64,000 bases of DNA from Pseudooceanicola nanhaiensis (GTDB lineage Bacteria > Pseudomonadota > Alphaproteobacteria > Rhodobacterales > Rhodobacteraceae): the NCBI RefSeq assembly GCF_020171315.1, contig NZ_JAIUZP010000017.1:1-64000 (forward strand). The letters are read 5' to 3'. Under the pieces are notes generated by a model. The model was not told where the DNA came from and ran no database searches. It saw nothing but the letters and a program-made list of their open reading frames with translations. Both the position numbers and the translations under genes were made by a program. Below, piece after piece: positions 51,623 to 60,396 of the stretch; the stretch's first letter is position 1, and the number at the start of each line of letters is the position of its first letter.

Positions 51623-52812
51623 TCGAGCTTCTTCTGACGTCGTTCCCCGTCATCATCCGGTACTTCCAGCTCAAGCGCCGGGGCGAACCCATGTCCGTCT
51701 GGAACATGAGGGTGGCCGTCTTCATGTGGGCCGCGATGGCCTTTGCCCTGTTCGTGGTCATCTTCTACTTCCACCCCAAGTCCTACTCGGGCGTGCTGCC
51801 GTTCCGCACCGTCTCTGTCGTGTCGCAGGTCAATGGGCCGGTTACCGAGGTGGCGGTCACCAACGGCCAACACGTTTCGGCGGGCGATCTGCTCTTCCGT
51901 ATCGAGGACAGTGCCCAACGCGCCGATCTGAACCGCGCCGAGGCCGAGCTTGCCGCACTCTCCTCGGACGAAGCGAAGGTCCGGAACGAGTTGCTGGCCG
52001 CTGAGGCCTCCGTCATGGAGGCAACTGCCGCGCTCGACCTGGCCAAGGAGGACCTCGGCCAGGCGATGACATTGCTGGAGCGCAACGTGGGCACGCAGGA
52101 CGCGGTGCGCACCTTGCAGGCAGAGGTTGCCGTGGACGAGGCACGCCTTGCCGCGGCGCAGGCCAGTGTCACCCTCGCGCAGTCGGAGATCTCCGAGGGG
52201 CTTCCGGCCCGCCGCAGGATCGCCGAGGCCTCGCTCGAAAGCGCCCGCGCGGCATTGGACAAGACTTCGGTTCACACCGTGACCGACGGGGTGGTGACGC
52301 AGCTCGCGCTTGGTCCCGGCAGCCCGGCCTCGCAGCTCATCCTCAGCCCGGCGATGGTCATCATCCCGGATCGCGATCCGGAGATGCCAGTGCGGATCAC
52401 GGCGGGGTTCTCGCAGGTGGCGCGCTCCACGCTTCATGAAGGCATGGCTGCAGAGATCGCCTGCGATTCCAACATGGGCCTCTCGTTCCGGAACACCGTG
52501 CTGCCGGCGCATATCTCGTCGATCCAGCCCGCGGTGGCCGCAGGCCAGATCGTGCCGGGGGGGCGGCTTCTTGAACCTCAGAACCTCGTCGCCCGCGGCT
52601 CGCTCGTGGCGTATCTCGAGTTGGTGCACCCCGAGCATGAGGCCATCATGCTCAACGGCAGCGGCTGCCTCGTACAGACCTACACAACCACGCTGCCGGG
52701 CCTCACCGGCCATATCATCGCCGCGACCGGCGTCGTGAAAGCGGTGGGCCTGCGGCTGAAGGTCTGGGGCGCCTTGATCGCCGGGATCGGGCTGTCAGGC
52801 GGCGGACACTGA
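51619..52812 (+). CDS. HlyD-family periplasmic adaptor (YibH/YiaV-like)
   Basis: A 397-residue protein anchored by one helix (MRVAVFMWAAMAFALFVVIF, about 30-49). The biotinyl/lipoyl half SVVSQVNGPVTEVAVTNGQH and VSAGDLLFRIEDSAQRADL is followed by a long helical hairpin (about 100-205, LNRAEAELAALSSDEAKVRN) and the returning lipoyl half SVHTVTDGVVTQLALGPGSP. A second hydrophobic stretch lies near the C-terminus. No outer-membrane factor or inner pump is encoded nearby, as in yiaVW/yibHI pairs. It may work with a pump elsewhere or in envelope homeostasis. Confidence 0.87.
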   Translation: MIELLLTSFPVIIRYFQLKRRGEPMSVWNMRVAVFMWAAMAFALFVVIFYFHPKSYSGVLPFRTVSVVSQVNGPVTEVAVTNGQHVSAGDLLFRIEDSAQRADLNRAEAELAALSSDEAKVRNELLAAEASVMEATAALDLAKEDLGQAMTLLERNVGTQDAVRTLQAEVAVDEARLAAAQASVTLAQSEISEGLPARRRIAEASLESARAALDKTSVHTVTDGVVTQLALGPGSPASQLILSPAMVIIPDRDPEMPVRITAGFSQVARSTLHEGMAAEIACDSNMGLSFRNTVLPAHISSIQPAVAAGQIVPGGRLLEPQNLVARGSLVAYLELVHPEHEAIMLNGSGCLVQTYTTTLPGLTGHIIAATGVVKAVGLRLKVWGALIAGIGLSGGGH

Positions 52813-52914
52813 CGGACACGAGATTTAGCATAACTATGCTTCTGCGTCGTTTGGAAGGTCCCCCGGCTCGGCGCACCACCTGAACCGGCAGAACAGGCTG
52901 AGAAACCGTATTAC

Positions 52915-52946
52915 GCGGCACCGGGCGCTTTACGTTCCGGTGCCGC
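52915..52946 (+). terminator. Stem-loop behind the HlyD-like gene
   Basis: GCGGCACCGG and CCGGTGCCGC form a perfect ten-base stem around a 12-base loop, about 100 bases after the HlyD-like stop. Only a weak T content follows (ACTTGATAA). Confidence 0.5.
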
Positions 52947-53016
52947 ACTTGATAATCGGAGCAACGGTCATTTGTGATTGACCGACGTCTGCGAAAGTAA
53001 TTGCCGCGCCCGGGTT

Positions 53017-53289
53017 CTACTTTTGCGCGAATGTCTGAAGAGCTTCGGGCATCGGGCGGGCCCGCCGGCCGGCGTTGCGCCCCTTGGATACCGGGGCCGG
53101 AGCCGCTGCGGAGGTTTTCCAGCTACGGGCGCCTCTTACACAATTCCGGCCCTTGCAATTATCATGCGCGTTTGCATCATGATTGAGATTGACCTCCGGA
53201 ACCGCGATCGCCGTGGTTTGATTGCCCGCGAAAGCGGGAACGGCGAACAGCACGGCGGCCGACAATACGGCAACTTTGAATTCTTGCAT
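53017..53289 (-). CDS. Small exported protein, unknown function
   Basis: A 90-residue frame beginning MQEFKVAVLSAAVLFAVPAF with a signal peptide ending AFA. The mature part (NQTTAIAVPEVNLNHDANAH, two Cys, then an Arg-rich tail) shows no family I recognise. AAGGAGACC lies about eight bases before the ATG. It is divergent from an ArgP-like LysR gene with a 113-base gap. The start is convincing; the C-terminal part is less protein-like and could reflect a frameshift or decay. Confidence 0.5.
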   Translation of the reverse strand: MQEFKVAVLSAAVLFAVPAFAGNQTTAIAVPEVNLNHDANAHDNCKGRNCVRGARSWKTSAAAPAPVSKGRNAGRRARPMPEALQTFAQK

Positions 53290-53390
53290 TTGACTGGTCT
53301 CCTTCGGGACTGGCTATTGAATAATGACTATTCCAGCACCTTAGGAGACACGCCCCAGGCTTGGCGAACGCGCTTTCCTTAAGGCCCATT

Positions 53391-53402
53391 AGGAGCACGC
53401 GC
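53391..53402 (+). promoter_or_regulatory. Ribosome binding site that selects a TTG start
   Basis: AGGAG (53391-53395) lies seven bases before TTG 53403. A second similar stretch (TTAGGAGACACGCC) lies near 53341, 15 bases before another in-frame TTG at 53361. The family alignment favours 53403. Confidence 0.55.
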
Positions 53403-54290
53403 TTGCATCTGGACCTAAAGCATGTCGAAGCACTTGCCGCAGTCCTCGGGACAGGCAGTTTCGAAGCTGCGGCCAAGCAGCTCAACCTCAGCGCGTCGGC
53501 GCTCTCGCAAAGGGTCCGCTTGCTGGAAGACAGGATCGGTGCGGTGCTGTTGACGCGGGATACCCCCTGTGCACCGACCGATGCGGGGCGGCTTGTGTGG
53601 CAATATGCGCAGGAGATCATTTTGCGCGAACAAACCCTTGTCGCCAGCCTTGCCCTCGATGCAGGGAAGGCGCGTGCACCGGTCGCGATCGCGATTTCGC
53701 CGGACACGATGGCAACATGGCTGCTGGACGCGCTCAAGGACGTGCCCGACCGGCTCTTTGTCCTCAAGGTCGACAATTATGCGCAGGGCACGCGGCTCCT
53801 CGCGCGGGGCGAAGTGCTGGCTGCGGTCACATTCGGTCAACGCCAGGTGCAGGGCTGCGACGCTTTCATCTTGGGGGCCTTGCAGTACATCCCCGTCTGC
53901 AGCCCCGCCTTTTACACGCGATGGTTCTCGCAAGGCCTGACGGCGGATGCCTTACAGGCGGCGCCCTGCCTGACCTATAATCCTGACGACCGGCTCCAAA
54001 TCGACTTCGCGGAGAGGTCAACGGGGCAGAAACTGGTCCCACCGACACATTACATGCCGGACGCGAGAGGGCTTGCCGACGCGGCCGCCATGGGGTTCGG
54101 ATGGGTGATGTTGCCCCATTTGCTGGCGCAACCCTTGATGGCAAAGGGGCGCCTGACCTGTATCTCCGAGGACAATCACATCTTTTCGGAGCTGACATGG
54201 CAGGTGACGCGGGCATCACGAAGCATCATGCAGCCCCTGACGCGCGCCGTGCGCAAGTCCGCACGCGACCTGCTGGTGCAGGAGTACTGA
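53403..54290 (+). CDS. LysR-family regulator, ArgP/IciA-like
   Basis: A 295-residue regulator. HLDLKHVEALAAVLGTGSFE, AAAKQLNLSASALSQRVRLL and EDRIGAVLLTRDTPCAPTDA match the ArgP (IciA) branch, which controls export of arginine and lysine (argO/lysE). The effector domain contains GWVMLPHLLAQPLMAKGRL. No ArgP reading begins with Met; TTG 53403 behind AGGAG fits best. No lysE gene is adjacent here. The neighbours are a small exported protein (divergent) and a DUF3604 operon (downstream). Confidence 0.88.
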   Translation: MHLDLKHVEALAAVLGTGSFEAAAKQLNLSASALSQRVRLLEDRIGAVLLTRDTPCAPTDAGRLVWQYAQEIILREQTLVASLALDAGKARAPVAIAISPDTMATWLLDALKDVPDRLFVLKVDNYAQGTRLLARGEVLAAVTFGQRQVQGCDAFILGALQYIPVCSPAFYTRWFSQGLTADALQAAPCLTYNPDDRLQIDFAERSTGQKLVPPTHYMPDARGLADAAAMGFGWVMLPHLLAQPLMAKGRLTCISEDNHIFSELTWQVTRASRSIMQPLTRAVRKSARDLLVQEY

Positions 54291-54509
54291 CAGGCAGGAT
54301 GGGACGAATCTTTCCCTTTTGAAACTGCCAGTTTGCGCCTGCTTCGCCGCAGTTCCCCGCAAAGACATTCGAAAGAAATGATTGATTTGTATCCGGTTAT
54401 CGCATTGGCTGGATACACTTTAAGGTAGTTTACGAGTCGTCCCGAATGGGACCGACGGCCTATTGAAGACGTGAATTTCGATCTGCCACCCGCAGAGGAG
54501 AGAACTCTC

Positions 54510-56429
54510 ATGGCACGACGCATCTGTTTCATTGCATTCGCCGCTTCCCTATCCGCAACCCCGCTCGCCGCGCAGGTGACCACCGACGCGGGCACCATCA
54601 CCGCCGAGAAGATCGAGCGGTTCTTCAACCAGCCGGGCTACTCGCCCTATGCGGGCCGCAGCTACCCGACACAGCCGCTCTGGGGTGAGCAGCACCTGCA
54701 CACCTCATGGTCGCCCGATGCCTTTGGCGGCGGCACGCGCGTCGGGCCGGATGAGGCGCTTCAATATGCCAAAGGCGGCGAGATCACCTCAAGCACCGGC
54801 CAGCAGGTGAAGCTGTCCCGCCCCTATGACTGGATGGTCGTAGCCGATCACTCCGACGCGCTCGGCGTCGTGGCCAGTATCTACGAGGGCGATCCGGCCT
54901 TCATGTCCGATCCGACGCTGAAACGCTGGCACGATGACATGCGCAAGGGCGGCGAGGCCGCGACCGCCGTGGTCATGGAAATGATCACCCTTCAGGGCGA
55001 GGGGAAAGTTCCTGCCGCAATGACCGATCAGACCACGCAGATGGATATGTGGCAGAAGATGACCGAGATCGTCGAAGGCCATAACCAGCCCGGCGTGTTC
55101 ACCGCCCTGATCGGCTATGAATGGACGTCGAACTACGGCGGCGGGAACAACCTGCACCGCAACATCATCTACCGAGACGGCAAAACCCTGGCGGACATGG
55201 TCCGGCCCCTCACCACCTTCGACACCGAGATTCCGAACGAACTCTGGGATTGGATGGAAAACTATGAGGCTGAGACCGGCGGCCGCCTGCTGGCGATCCC
55301 TCACAACGGCAACCTCTCCAACGGGCTGATGTTCGCCACCGAGACCCCGGACGGCAAGCCGATCGACGCGGAATGGGCCAAGAACCGCGCCCGGTGGGAG
55401 CCGCTCTACGAGGTGACGCAGGGCAAGGGCACCTCGGAACAGCATCCGTCGCTGGCGCCCTCCGATGAATTCGCGGACTTCGAGATTTGGGACAAGGGCA
55501 ACCTGAACGTGGTGCCCAAGGAACCCGGCATGCTCGACTTCGAATACGCCCGCGAGGCCCTGAAGCGCGGGCTCAAGCTGGAGGACGAGTTAGGGACCAA
55601 CCCGTTCAAGTTCGGTCTGCTCGGCTCGACCGATGCGCACACCGGCATCTCCTCCACCGAGGAGAACAACTTCTTTGGCAAGTTTCCGGCCTCTGAGCCC
55701 GGCGTCGAACGCTCCACCGGCAACGCTTTCGATTTCGACGGGCGCACCGTGAAGGACTGGAAACTGGGCGCATCGGGTCTGACCGCCGTCTGGGCGGCCG
55801 AGAACACCCGCGCGGCGATCTGGGACGCGATGAAGCGCAAGGAGGTCTATGGCACCACCGGTACGCGGATCGGCGTGCGTTTCTTCGGCGGTTGGGACTT
55901 CGCGGAGGAGGACGCGCTTGGCCGCAACCCCGGCGCCATCGGCTATGGCAAGGGCGTGCCCATGGGCGCCGACATGCCCCCCGCCCCGGATGGGGCAGAG
56001 GCGCCCAGCTTCCTCGTGGCGGCGATCAAGGACCCCTACTCCGGCAACCTCGACCGCATCCAGATCATCAAGGGCTGGGTCGATGCCGCGGGCGAAATGC
56101 AGGAGAAGATCTTCGACGTGGTCTGGTCCGGTGACCGGACCCCCGGCGCGGAAGGCAAGCTGCCCTCCGTCGGCGATACGGTGGACGTCGAGAAGGCCAC
56201 ATGGACCAACACCATCGGCGCGCCGGAGCTGATCACCGTCTGGACCGACCCGGAGTTCGACCCGATGCTCGACGCCTTCTACTATGCCCGAGTGATCGAG
56301 ATCCCGACGCCGCGCTGGACCGCCTATGACGCAGCCTTTTTCGAGGAAAGCACCTTCACCGACGACGTTCCGATGACCGTGACGGAACGCGCCTATACCT
56401 CGCCGATCTGGTATTCGGCAGGGCAGTGA
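54510..56429 (+). CDS. Exported DUF3604 protein (PHP-like metal site)
   Basis: A 639-residue protein with signal peptide MARRICFIAFAASLSATPLA. DUF3604 sequences carry a PHP-type metal site, and its motifs are visible: WGEQHLHTSWSPDAFGGG (His-x-His), WMVVADHSDALG, LAIPHNGNLSNGLMF and LLGSTDAHTGISSTEENN. The catalytic function is not established. GAGGAG lies about ten bases upstream. It is the first gene of a compact plus-strand operon: only three bases separate it from the DUF302 gene, and PpiC- and HupE-type genes follow. Confidence 0.9.
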   Translation: MARRICFIAFAASLSATPLAAQVTTDAGTITAEKIERFFNQPGYSPYAGRSYPTQPLWGEQHLHTSWSPDAFGGGTRVGPDEALQYAKGGEITSSTGQQVKLSRPYDWMVVADHSDALGVVASIYEGDPAFMSDPTLKRWHDDMRKGGEAATAVVMEMITLQGEGKVPAAMTDQTTQMDMWQKMTEIVEGHNQPGVFTALIGYEWTSNYGGGNNLHRNIIYRDGKTLADMVRPLTTFDTEIPNELWDWMENYEAETGGRLLAIPHNGNLSNGLMFATETPDGKPIDAEWAKNRARWEPLYEVTQGKGTSEQHPSLAPSDEFADFEIWDKGNLNVVPKEPGMLDFEYAREALKRGLKLEDELGTNPFKFGLLGSTDAHTGISSTEENNFFGKFPASEPGVERSTGNAFDFDGRTVKDWKLGASGLTAVWAAENTRAAIWDAMKRKEVYGTTGTRIGVRFFGGWDFAEEDALGRNPGAIGYGKGVPMGADMPPAPDGAEAPSFLVAAIKDPYSGNLDRIQIIKGWVDAAGEMQEKIFDVVWSGDRTPGAEGKLPSVGDTVDVEKATWTNTIGAPELITVWTDPEFDPMLDAFYYARVIEIPTPRWTAYDAAFFEESTFTDDVPMTVTERAYTSPIWYSAGQ

Positions 56430-56432
56430 TCC

Positions 56433-56837
56433 ATGGCAGACTTCGGCACGACCATCCCGCTCGACGGTTCCTTCGATGAGGCCGTCGAGACGGTGACCGC
56501 GGCACTGGCGAAGGAAGGGTTCGGGATCATCTCCCGGATCGACCTCGACCGGGCTTTCGCCGAGAAGCTCGGCCAGAGCTTCCGGCGCTACACGATCCTC
56601 GGGGCCTGCAATCCGGGCCTCGCACATCGCGCTATCACGGCCCGGCCCGACGTTGGCCTGCTGCTGCCCTGCAACGTCACGGTCGAGGAGACCCCCGACG
56701 GAGCGCTCGTCCGGTTGGTGGATGCTGGGCAGATGATGGCCATGGGCGACCTGGGCGAGGCGCCCGAGATCGCGGAACTCGCGGAGGATGCGGGCGCGCG
56801 GCTCGGGCGTGTCGCCGCCGCGCTTCAGGGCCCGTAA
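56433..56837 (+). CDS. DUF302 protein
   Basis: A 134-residue single-domain protein. FDEAVETVTAALAKEGFGII, SRIDLDRAFAEKLGQSFRRY and TILGACNPGLAHRAITARPD are the DUF302 core, with the Cys of LGACNP conserved, followed by VGLLLPCNVTVEETPDG. The function of DUF302 is unknown; members occur with sulfur or redox genes. It starts three bases after the DUF3604 stop and ends 10 bases before the PpiC-type start. Confidence 0.9.
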   Translation: MADFGTTIPLDGSFDEAVETVTAALAKEGFGIISRIDLDRAFAEKLGQSFRRYTILGACNPGLAHRAITARPDVGLLLPCNVTVEETPDGALVRLVDAGQMMAMGDLGEAPEIAELAEDAGARLGRVAAALQGP

Positions 56838-56847
56838 GGGGGTGACG

Positions 56848-57699
56848 ATGTCTCTCCCCGCCCCTTTCTTGGCTACGCTGCGCTCGCCACTCGTGCATTT
56901 CTTTGTGCTCGGGGGGCTCATCTTCGGTCTCTATGGGCTGACCGCCGCGCCAGACGCCGCTCCGCCCCGCGACGACGTCATCACCCTGACCGAGGTCGAG
57001 GCCGACCGCCTTGCCGATGATTTTTATGCCGGGTGGGGTCGTGCGCCCACGCGGGAGGAGGCCCGCGCCCTGGTGCGAGACTGGGCCATTGAGGAAGCCA
57101 TGGTCCGCGAAGCGCGCGCCCTCGGCCTGGATCAGGGCGACGCGATGATCCGCAACCGCCTGCGCGCCAAGGTCGAATTCCTCGCCGAAGCCCCCGCCGC
57201 CACGCTGGAGCCCGACGACGCCACCCTTGCCGCCTACTACAAGGCCAACGCCGCCGATTATGCAGAACCTGCGCGGATCAGCCTGACGCAGGTGCTGCTG
57301 CCCGCCGCCGTCTCGCAGGCCGAGGCCGCTGCGCTTGTCGCGGAGCTGCGCAGCGGAGCCGATCCTGATGGGGTTGGCCGTGCCACGCAGCTTCCGCCCC
57401 GGATCGAGGCCATGGCCCTGCCCGCGCTCGACCGGGTCTTTGGCGCGGGGTTCGCCGCCGAAGTCGCCGGGCTGGCTCCCGGAACCTGGGCCGGCCCGCT
57501 CACCAGCGCCTATGGCCCACACCTGCTGCGGCTCGACTCCGTCACTCAGGGCGCCCTGCCGCAACTCGACACTCAGCGAGAGAAGGTCCTGGCGGACTGG
57601 CGCTATGACGAGGCCCGCCGGATGCGGGAGCGCTACACCGAGGAGCTGATGAGCCGCTATCGCCTCGTCCTGCCCGGGATGGCGGAGGAGGACGAGTGA
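56848..57699 (+). CDS. Membrane-anchored PpiC-type peptidyl-prolyl isomerase
   Basis: A 283-residue protein with an N-terminal anchor (LVHFFVLGGLIFGLYGLTAA) and a parvulin-like C-terminal domain. RISLTQVLLPAAVSQAEAAA and LAPGTWAGPLTSAYGPHLLR are the recognisable parvulin strands. It would assist folding of exported partners, perhaps of the DUF3604 or HupE-type neighbours. AAGGGGGTGACG precedes ATG 56848, and it overlaps the HupE-type gene by four bases. Confidence 0.86.
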   Translation: MSLPAPFLATLRSPLVHFFVLGGLIFGLYGLTAAPDAAPPRDDVITLTEVEADRLADDFYAGWGRAPTREEARALVRDWAIEEAMVREARALGLDQGDAMIRNRLRAKVEFLAEAPAATLEPDDATLAAYYKANAADYAEPARISLTQVLLPAAVSQAEAAALVAELRSGADPDGVGRATQLPPRIEAMALPALDRVFGAGFAAEVAGLAPGTWAGPLTSAYGPHLLRLDSVTQGALPQLDTQREKVLADWRYDEARRMRERYTEELMSRYRLVLPGMAEEDE

Positions 57700-58691
57700 G
57701 ACGCCTCGCCGTCCTGCTGCTGCTGCTCGTGTCGGTGCTGCCGCACGCGGCCACAGCCCACGCCCTCGACCCCGGCTATCTTGAGCTGTCTGCCATGGGC
57801 GAGAGCCGCTGGCGGGTGAGCTGGAGGATGCCAGACGTGAACGGCCGCCCGATGCCAATTGCGCCACGCCTGCCACCGGGCTGCGCGACCACGCCCGCTG
57901 CCGCGCCGGCCTTCGACGGGCGGGCGTGGGTCTCCTCCTTCCTGGCGCACTGCCCCGAGGGCCTTGCCGGGGGCGAGATCGCCATCGACGGGCTCGGTCG
58001 CACGCGGACCGACGTGCTGGTGCGCTACGAGTTGGAGCCCGGCGCGGCCCAGACCCGCAGGCTGACCGCAACCGCGCCCGCCTTCACCGTGCCCATGGCA
58101 CCGGGCCGGGGCGAGGTCTTCACCAGCTATGTCGCGCTCGGCTTCACCCATATCCTCGAAGGGCTCGACCACCTGCTCTTCGTGCTCGCGCTGCTGCTCC
58201 TCGTGCGCCACCCGCGTCGCCTTCTCTTCGCGATCACCGCCTTCACGCTGGCCCATAGCATCACTCTGGCGGCGGCGACCTTCGGCTGGCTCCACCTGCC
58301 CTCCGCGCCGGTCGAAGTGGTCATAGCCCTTTCCATCGTCTTCCTCGCCTTCGAACTGGCCAAGCCGCCCGCACGCCGCGACCCGGTGGCGGAACGTTTT
58401 CCTGCGGTGGTGTCCTTCGGCTTCGGACTGATCCACGGCCTCGGTTTCGCCGGCGCCCTGCACGAGATCGGCCTGCCGCAAGGCGACGTGCCACTGGCCC
58501 TGCTGGCCTTCAACGTCGGGGTGGAACTGGGGCAGCTGGCCTTCATCGCGGTGCTGTTGTCGCTCTGGGCCTTGGCGAAGAGGGCGCTGCCGGCGCTCAT
58601 GCGCCATGGTGCCCGGCTCAGCCATGCTAGCAGCTACGTGATCGGCGGGGTTGCGGCGTTCTGGGTGATCGAGCGTTTGTCCGGGTTCTAG
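57696..58691 (+). CDS. HupE/UreJ-family membrane protein
   Basis: A 331-residue protein with a signal peptide (MRRLAVLLLLLVSVLPHAAT), a soluble extracytoplasmic domain (about 22-150) and a C-terminal membrane half. The latter has GFTHILEGLDHLLFVLALLL, AFTLAHSITLAAATF and GFGLIHGLGFAGALHEIGLP with FNVGVELGQL, the signatures of HupE/UreJ nickel or metal permeases. Start is the GTG at 57696 overlapping the PpiC stop. Metal delivery to the DUF3604 protein is a testable idea. Confidence 0.9.
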   Translation: MRRLAVLLLLLVSVLPHAATAHALDPGYLELSAMGESRWRVSWRMPDVNGRPMPIAPRLPPGCATTPAAAPAFDGRAWVSSFLAHCPEGLAGGEIAIDGLGRTRTDVLVRYELEPGAAQTRRLTATAPAFTVPMAPGRGEVFTSYVALGFTHILEGLDHLLFVLALLLLVRHPRRLLFAITAFTLAHSITLAAATFGWLHLPSAPVEVVIALSIVFLAFELAKPPARRDPVAERFPAVVSFGFGLIHGLGFAGALHEIGLPQGDVPLALLAFNVGVELGQLAFIAVLLSLWALAKRALPALMRHGARLSHASSYVIGGVAAFWVIERLSGF

Positions 58692-58812
58692 GCGCCATGA
58701 GGTCTGATCTAAGTCAGCGTCATCAATGGATGCCTACGAGGATGATGGCCTCATCAATCTCCGCGCGATTTTCGGTATCTGGCGTTCTCCGCGCGGCGGG
58801 CATGTCTGGTTG

Positions 58813-58837
58813 GGGCGGGATAGTGGTCGTTCGCTGC
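58813..58837 (+). repeat. Dispersed intergenic repeat, copy 2
   Basis: The 25 bases start GGGCGG and end GGTCGTTCGCTGC. They differ from copy 3 by one inserted base and a few substitutions in the middle. Confidence 0.45.
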
Positions 58838-58920
58838 TCGCGCGAACGCAACGTTGCCACAACGTGGAAGCAGACATTCCGCGAGGATCAGGTCGGAAAA
58901 CCCGGCGTAACTTGCACAGA

Positions 58921-58944
58921 GGGCGGAGAGCGGTCGTTCGCTGC
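58921..58944 (+). repeat. Dispersed intergenic repeat, copy 3
   Basis: These 24 bases match copy 1 at 20 of 24 positions and share the terminal 13-mer with copy 2. Confidence 0.45.
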
Positions 58945-59055
58945 GACTTGCACGGACGGCCGCTGTAGTTCATTTGCGGAGGTTCGAGCGCCTGATAACC
59001 CTCAACACGTCATGTCGGCCGGGACCAAGGTATCGATCTGAGGAGCCCGCGCAGG

Positions 59056-59541
59056 TCACGCCACCGCCAATGCCAGAAGATACTGCGCCAGGGCGAACAC
59101 GATGTGGGCCACCAGCACGTAAGCGATCATCCCGCCCGCGTTCGGCAGCTTCCGGGCGAAGAGGCCCCCGCCCATGCCAGGCATCAGGATGATGAGGCCC
59201 GCAAGTGTGCTGATCACGACGCCGATCAGGATGAACGGGAACACCGTCGGGGCCGCGACGAAGCCCGCGCCCCAGAACAGCGGGAACATCACCGCATAGG
59301 CGAGGCCGATCAGGTAGTGAAAGATCCAGCCGGTGGCGGCCTCGGCGCCCGTATGCAGGCGGGTGTCGTTGCCGTCCAGGACCAGCCGTCCCGCCGGAAT
59401 GCCAAGCAACCAGCGCCCGACGGAAGGCCAGTGCGTCCCCGGCATCCAGCCGATTTTGGCGGTGAAGAAGCCCCAAAGGTCAAGTGCGATAGTGGACCCG
59501 ATCCCGACGACCAGGATGAAGGTGATGATGTCTGCGGTCAT
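59056..59541 (-). CDS. DUF2938 membrane protein
   Basis: A 161-residue protein with four hydrophobic segments. IITFILVVGIGSTIALDLWG, KIGWMPGTHWPSVGRWLLGI and EAATGWIFHYLIGLAYAVMF are typical of DUF2938. GGAGG lies eight bases before ATG 59541; a TTG two codons earlier is less likely. The function is unknown. It is the first gene to the left of the thiol redox block, on the same strand but 90 bases beyond the glutaredoxin end. Confidence 0.87.
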   Translation of the reverse strand: MTADIITFILVVGIGSTIALDLWGFFTAKIGWMPGTHWPSVGRWLLGIPAGRLVLDGNDTRLHTGAEAATGWIFHYLIGLAYAVMFPLFWGAGFVAAPTVFPFILIGVVISTLAGLIILMPGMGGGLFARKLPNAGGMIAYVLVAHIVFALAQYLLALAVA

Positions 59542-59631
59542 GTGCAACTCCTCCGATGTTGCCGTTGGCGTAGCGCCGCCGGAGCGCCGTGATAAATTCT
59601 TTCTCGTAGGCCGATTGATTTCGAAATCGGA

Positions 59632-59889
59632 TCAATCGAGGTCAAGCAGCTGGTCGAGCTGTCGTGAGCGCTCCAGCGCCATGAGGTCCGAACAGCCGCC
59701 GACGTGGATCTCGCCGATGAAGATCTGCGGCACCGTGTGGGCGCCACCTGCGCGCGACATCATGGCGCGACGGGCCGCGCCGTTCATCACGTCGATCTCG
59801 GTGAAGGCCGCGCCCTTCTGCGTCAGCAGCGCCTTGGCGCGCGAGCAGAAGCCGCAGAAGGGCGTGGTGTAGATGTCGATCTTGGCCAT
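59632..59889 (-). CDS. grxC: Glutaredoxin 3
   Basis: An 85-residue glutathione-dependent disulfide reductase. IYTTPFCGFCSRAKALLTQK holds the dithiol active site Cys-Gly-Phe-Cys (usual GrxC: CPYC). HTVPQIFIGEIHVGGCSDLM has the cis-Pro and the glutathione-binding GGCSDL. It is the fourth gene of the leftward block trxB - trx - osmC-like - grx. Confidence 0.93.
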   Translation of the reverse strand: MAKIDIYTTPFCGFCSRAKALLTQKGAAFTEIDVMNGAARRAMMSRAGGAHTVPQIFIGEIHVGGCSDLMALERSRQLDQLLDLD

Positions 59890-59953
59890 GTCTGTGTCCT
59901 TCTCTGGCGGCAGGGCGCCCGAAGACGCCCCGCCGGTTTCCGTTTCCGGCAGG

Positions 59954-60382
59954 TCAGCCGAGGGTGATCTCGGGCGTCACCTGGATCGTCACGCCAGCCT
60001 TCTTTGCGAGGTTGCCGACGACGCAGACCTTGTCGGCGGTGGCGATGGCGCCCTCGGCCGCCGCGCGGTCGGCCTCGCTCGCGCCTGCGCTCAGCACCAG
60101 TTTCGCGGTGTGGCGGATGGCAAAGGCGTCATCCGTCGCGGTCGCGTCCGTCTCCACGGACAGGCTGTCGACCGGGACCTTCTTGTTCGCGGTGATCGCG
60201 CGCAGGGTCGCGGTGAAGCAGGCCAGCGTCGCAGAGGTGAAGAGCGACTTGGGGTCAGCGCCCGCGCCGGAACCGCCGAACTCGGCAGGGATGCCGATGC
60301 CCACGTCCCAGCCTTCGCCAGTGATGCGGCCAGTGCCCTTGAAGCCACCGTCCCAGGTGGCGGTCATCTTGATATCAGCCAT
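59954..60382 (-). CDS. OsmC-family peroxiredoxin-like protein
   Basis: A 142-residue protein of the OsmC/Ohr superfamily. EGWDVGIGIPAEFGGSGAGA and DPKSLFTSATLACFTATLRA carry the first reactive Cys (about residue 57), and ATADKVCVVGNLAKKAG the second (about residue 122). These proteins reduce organic hydroperoxides, normally with a dihydrolipoyl partner. Start is ATG 60382, 14 bases after the thioredoxin stop; a longer reading to 60625 covers the thioredoxin gene in another frame. The thioredoxin partner genes next door could be its reductant. Confidence 0.9.
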   Translation of the reverse strand: MADIKMTATWDGGFKGTGRITGEGWDVGIGIPAEFGGSGAGADPKSLFTSATLACFTATLRAITANKKVPVDSLSVETDATATDDAFAIRHTAKLVLSAGASEADRAAAEGAIATADKVCVVGNLAKKAGVTIQVTPEITLG

Positions 60383-60396
60383 GATCTTCTCCTGCC

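Larger units (their letters stand above)
58692..59055. other. 364-base noncoding stretch with repeats
   Basis: This region between convergent genes carries two copies of the intergenic repeat (58813-58837 and 58921-58944). Both share the 13-mer GGTCGTTCGCTGC. Short open frames across it are unconvincing. Confidence 0.5.
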
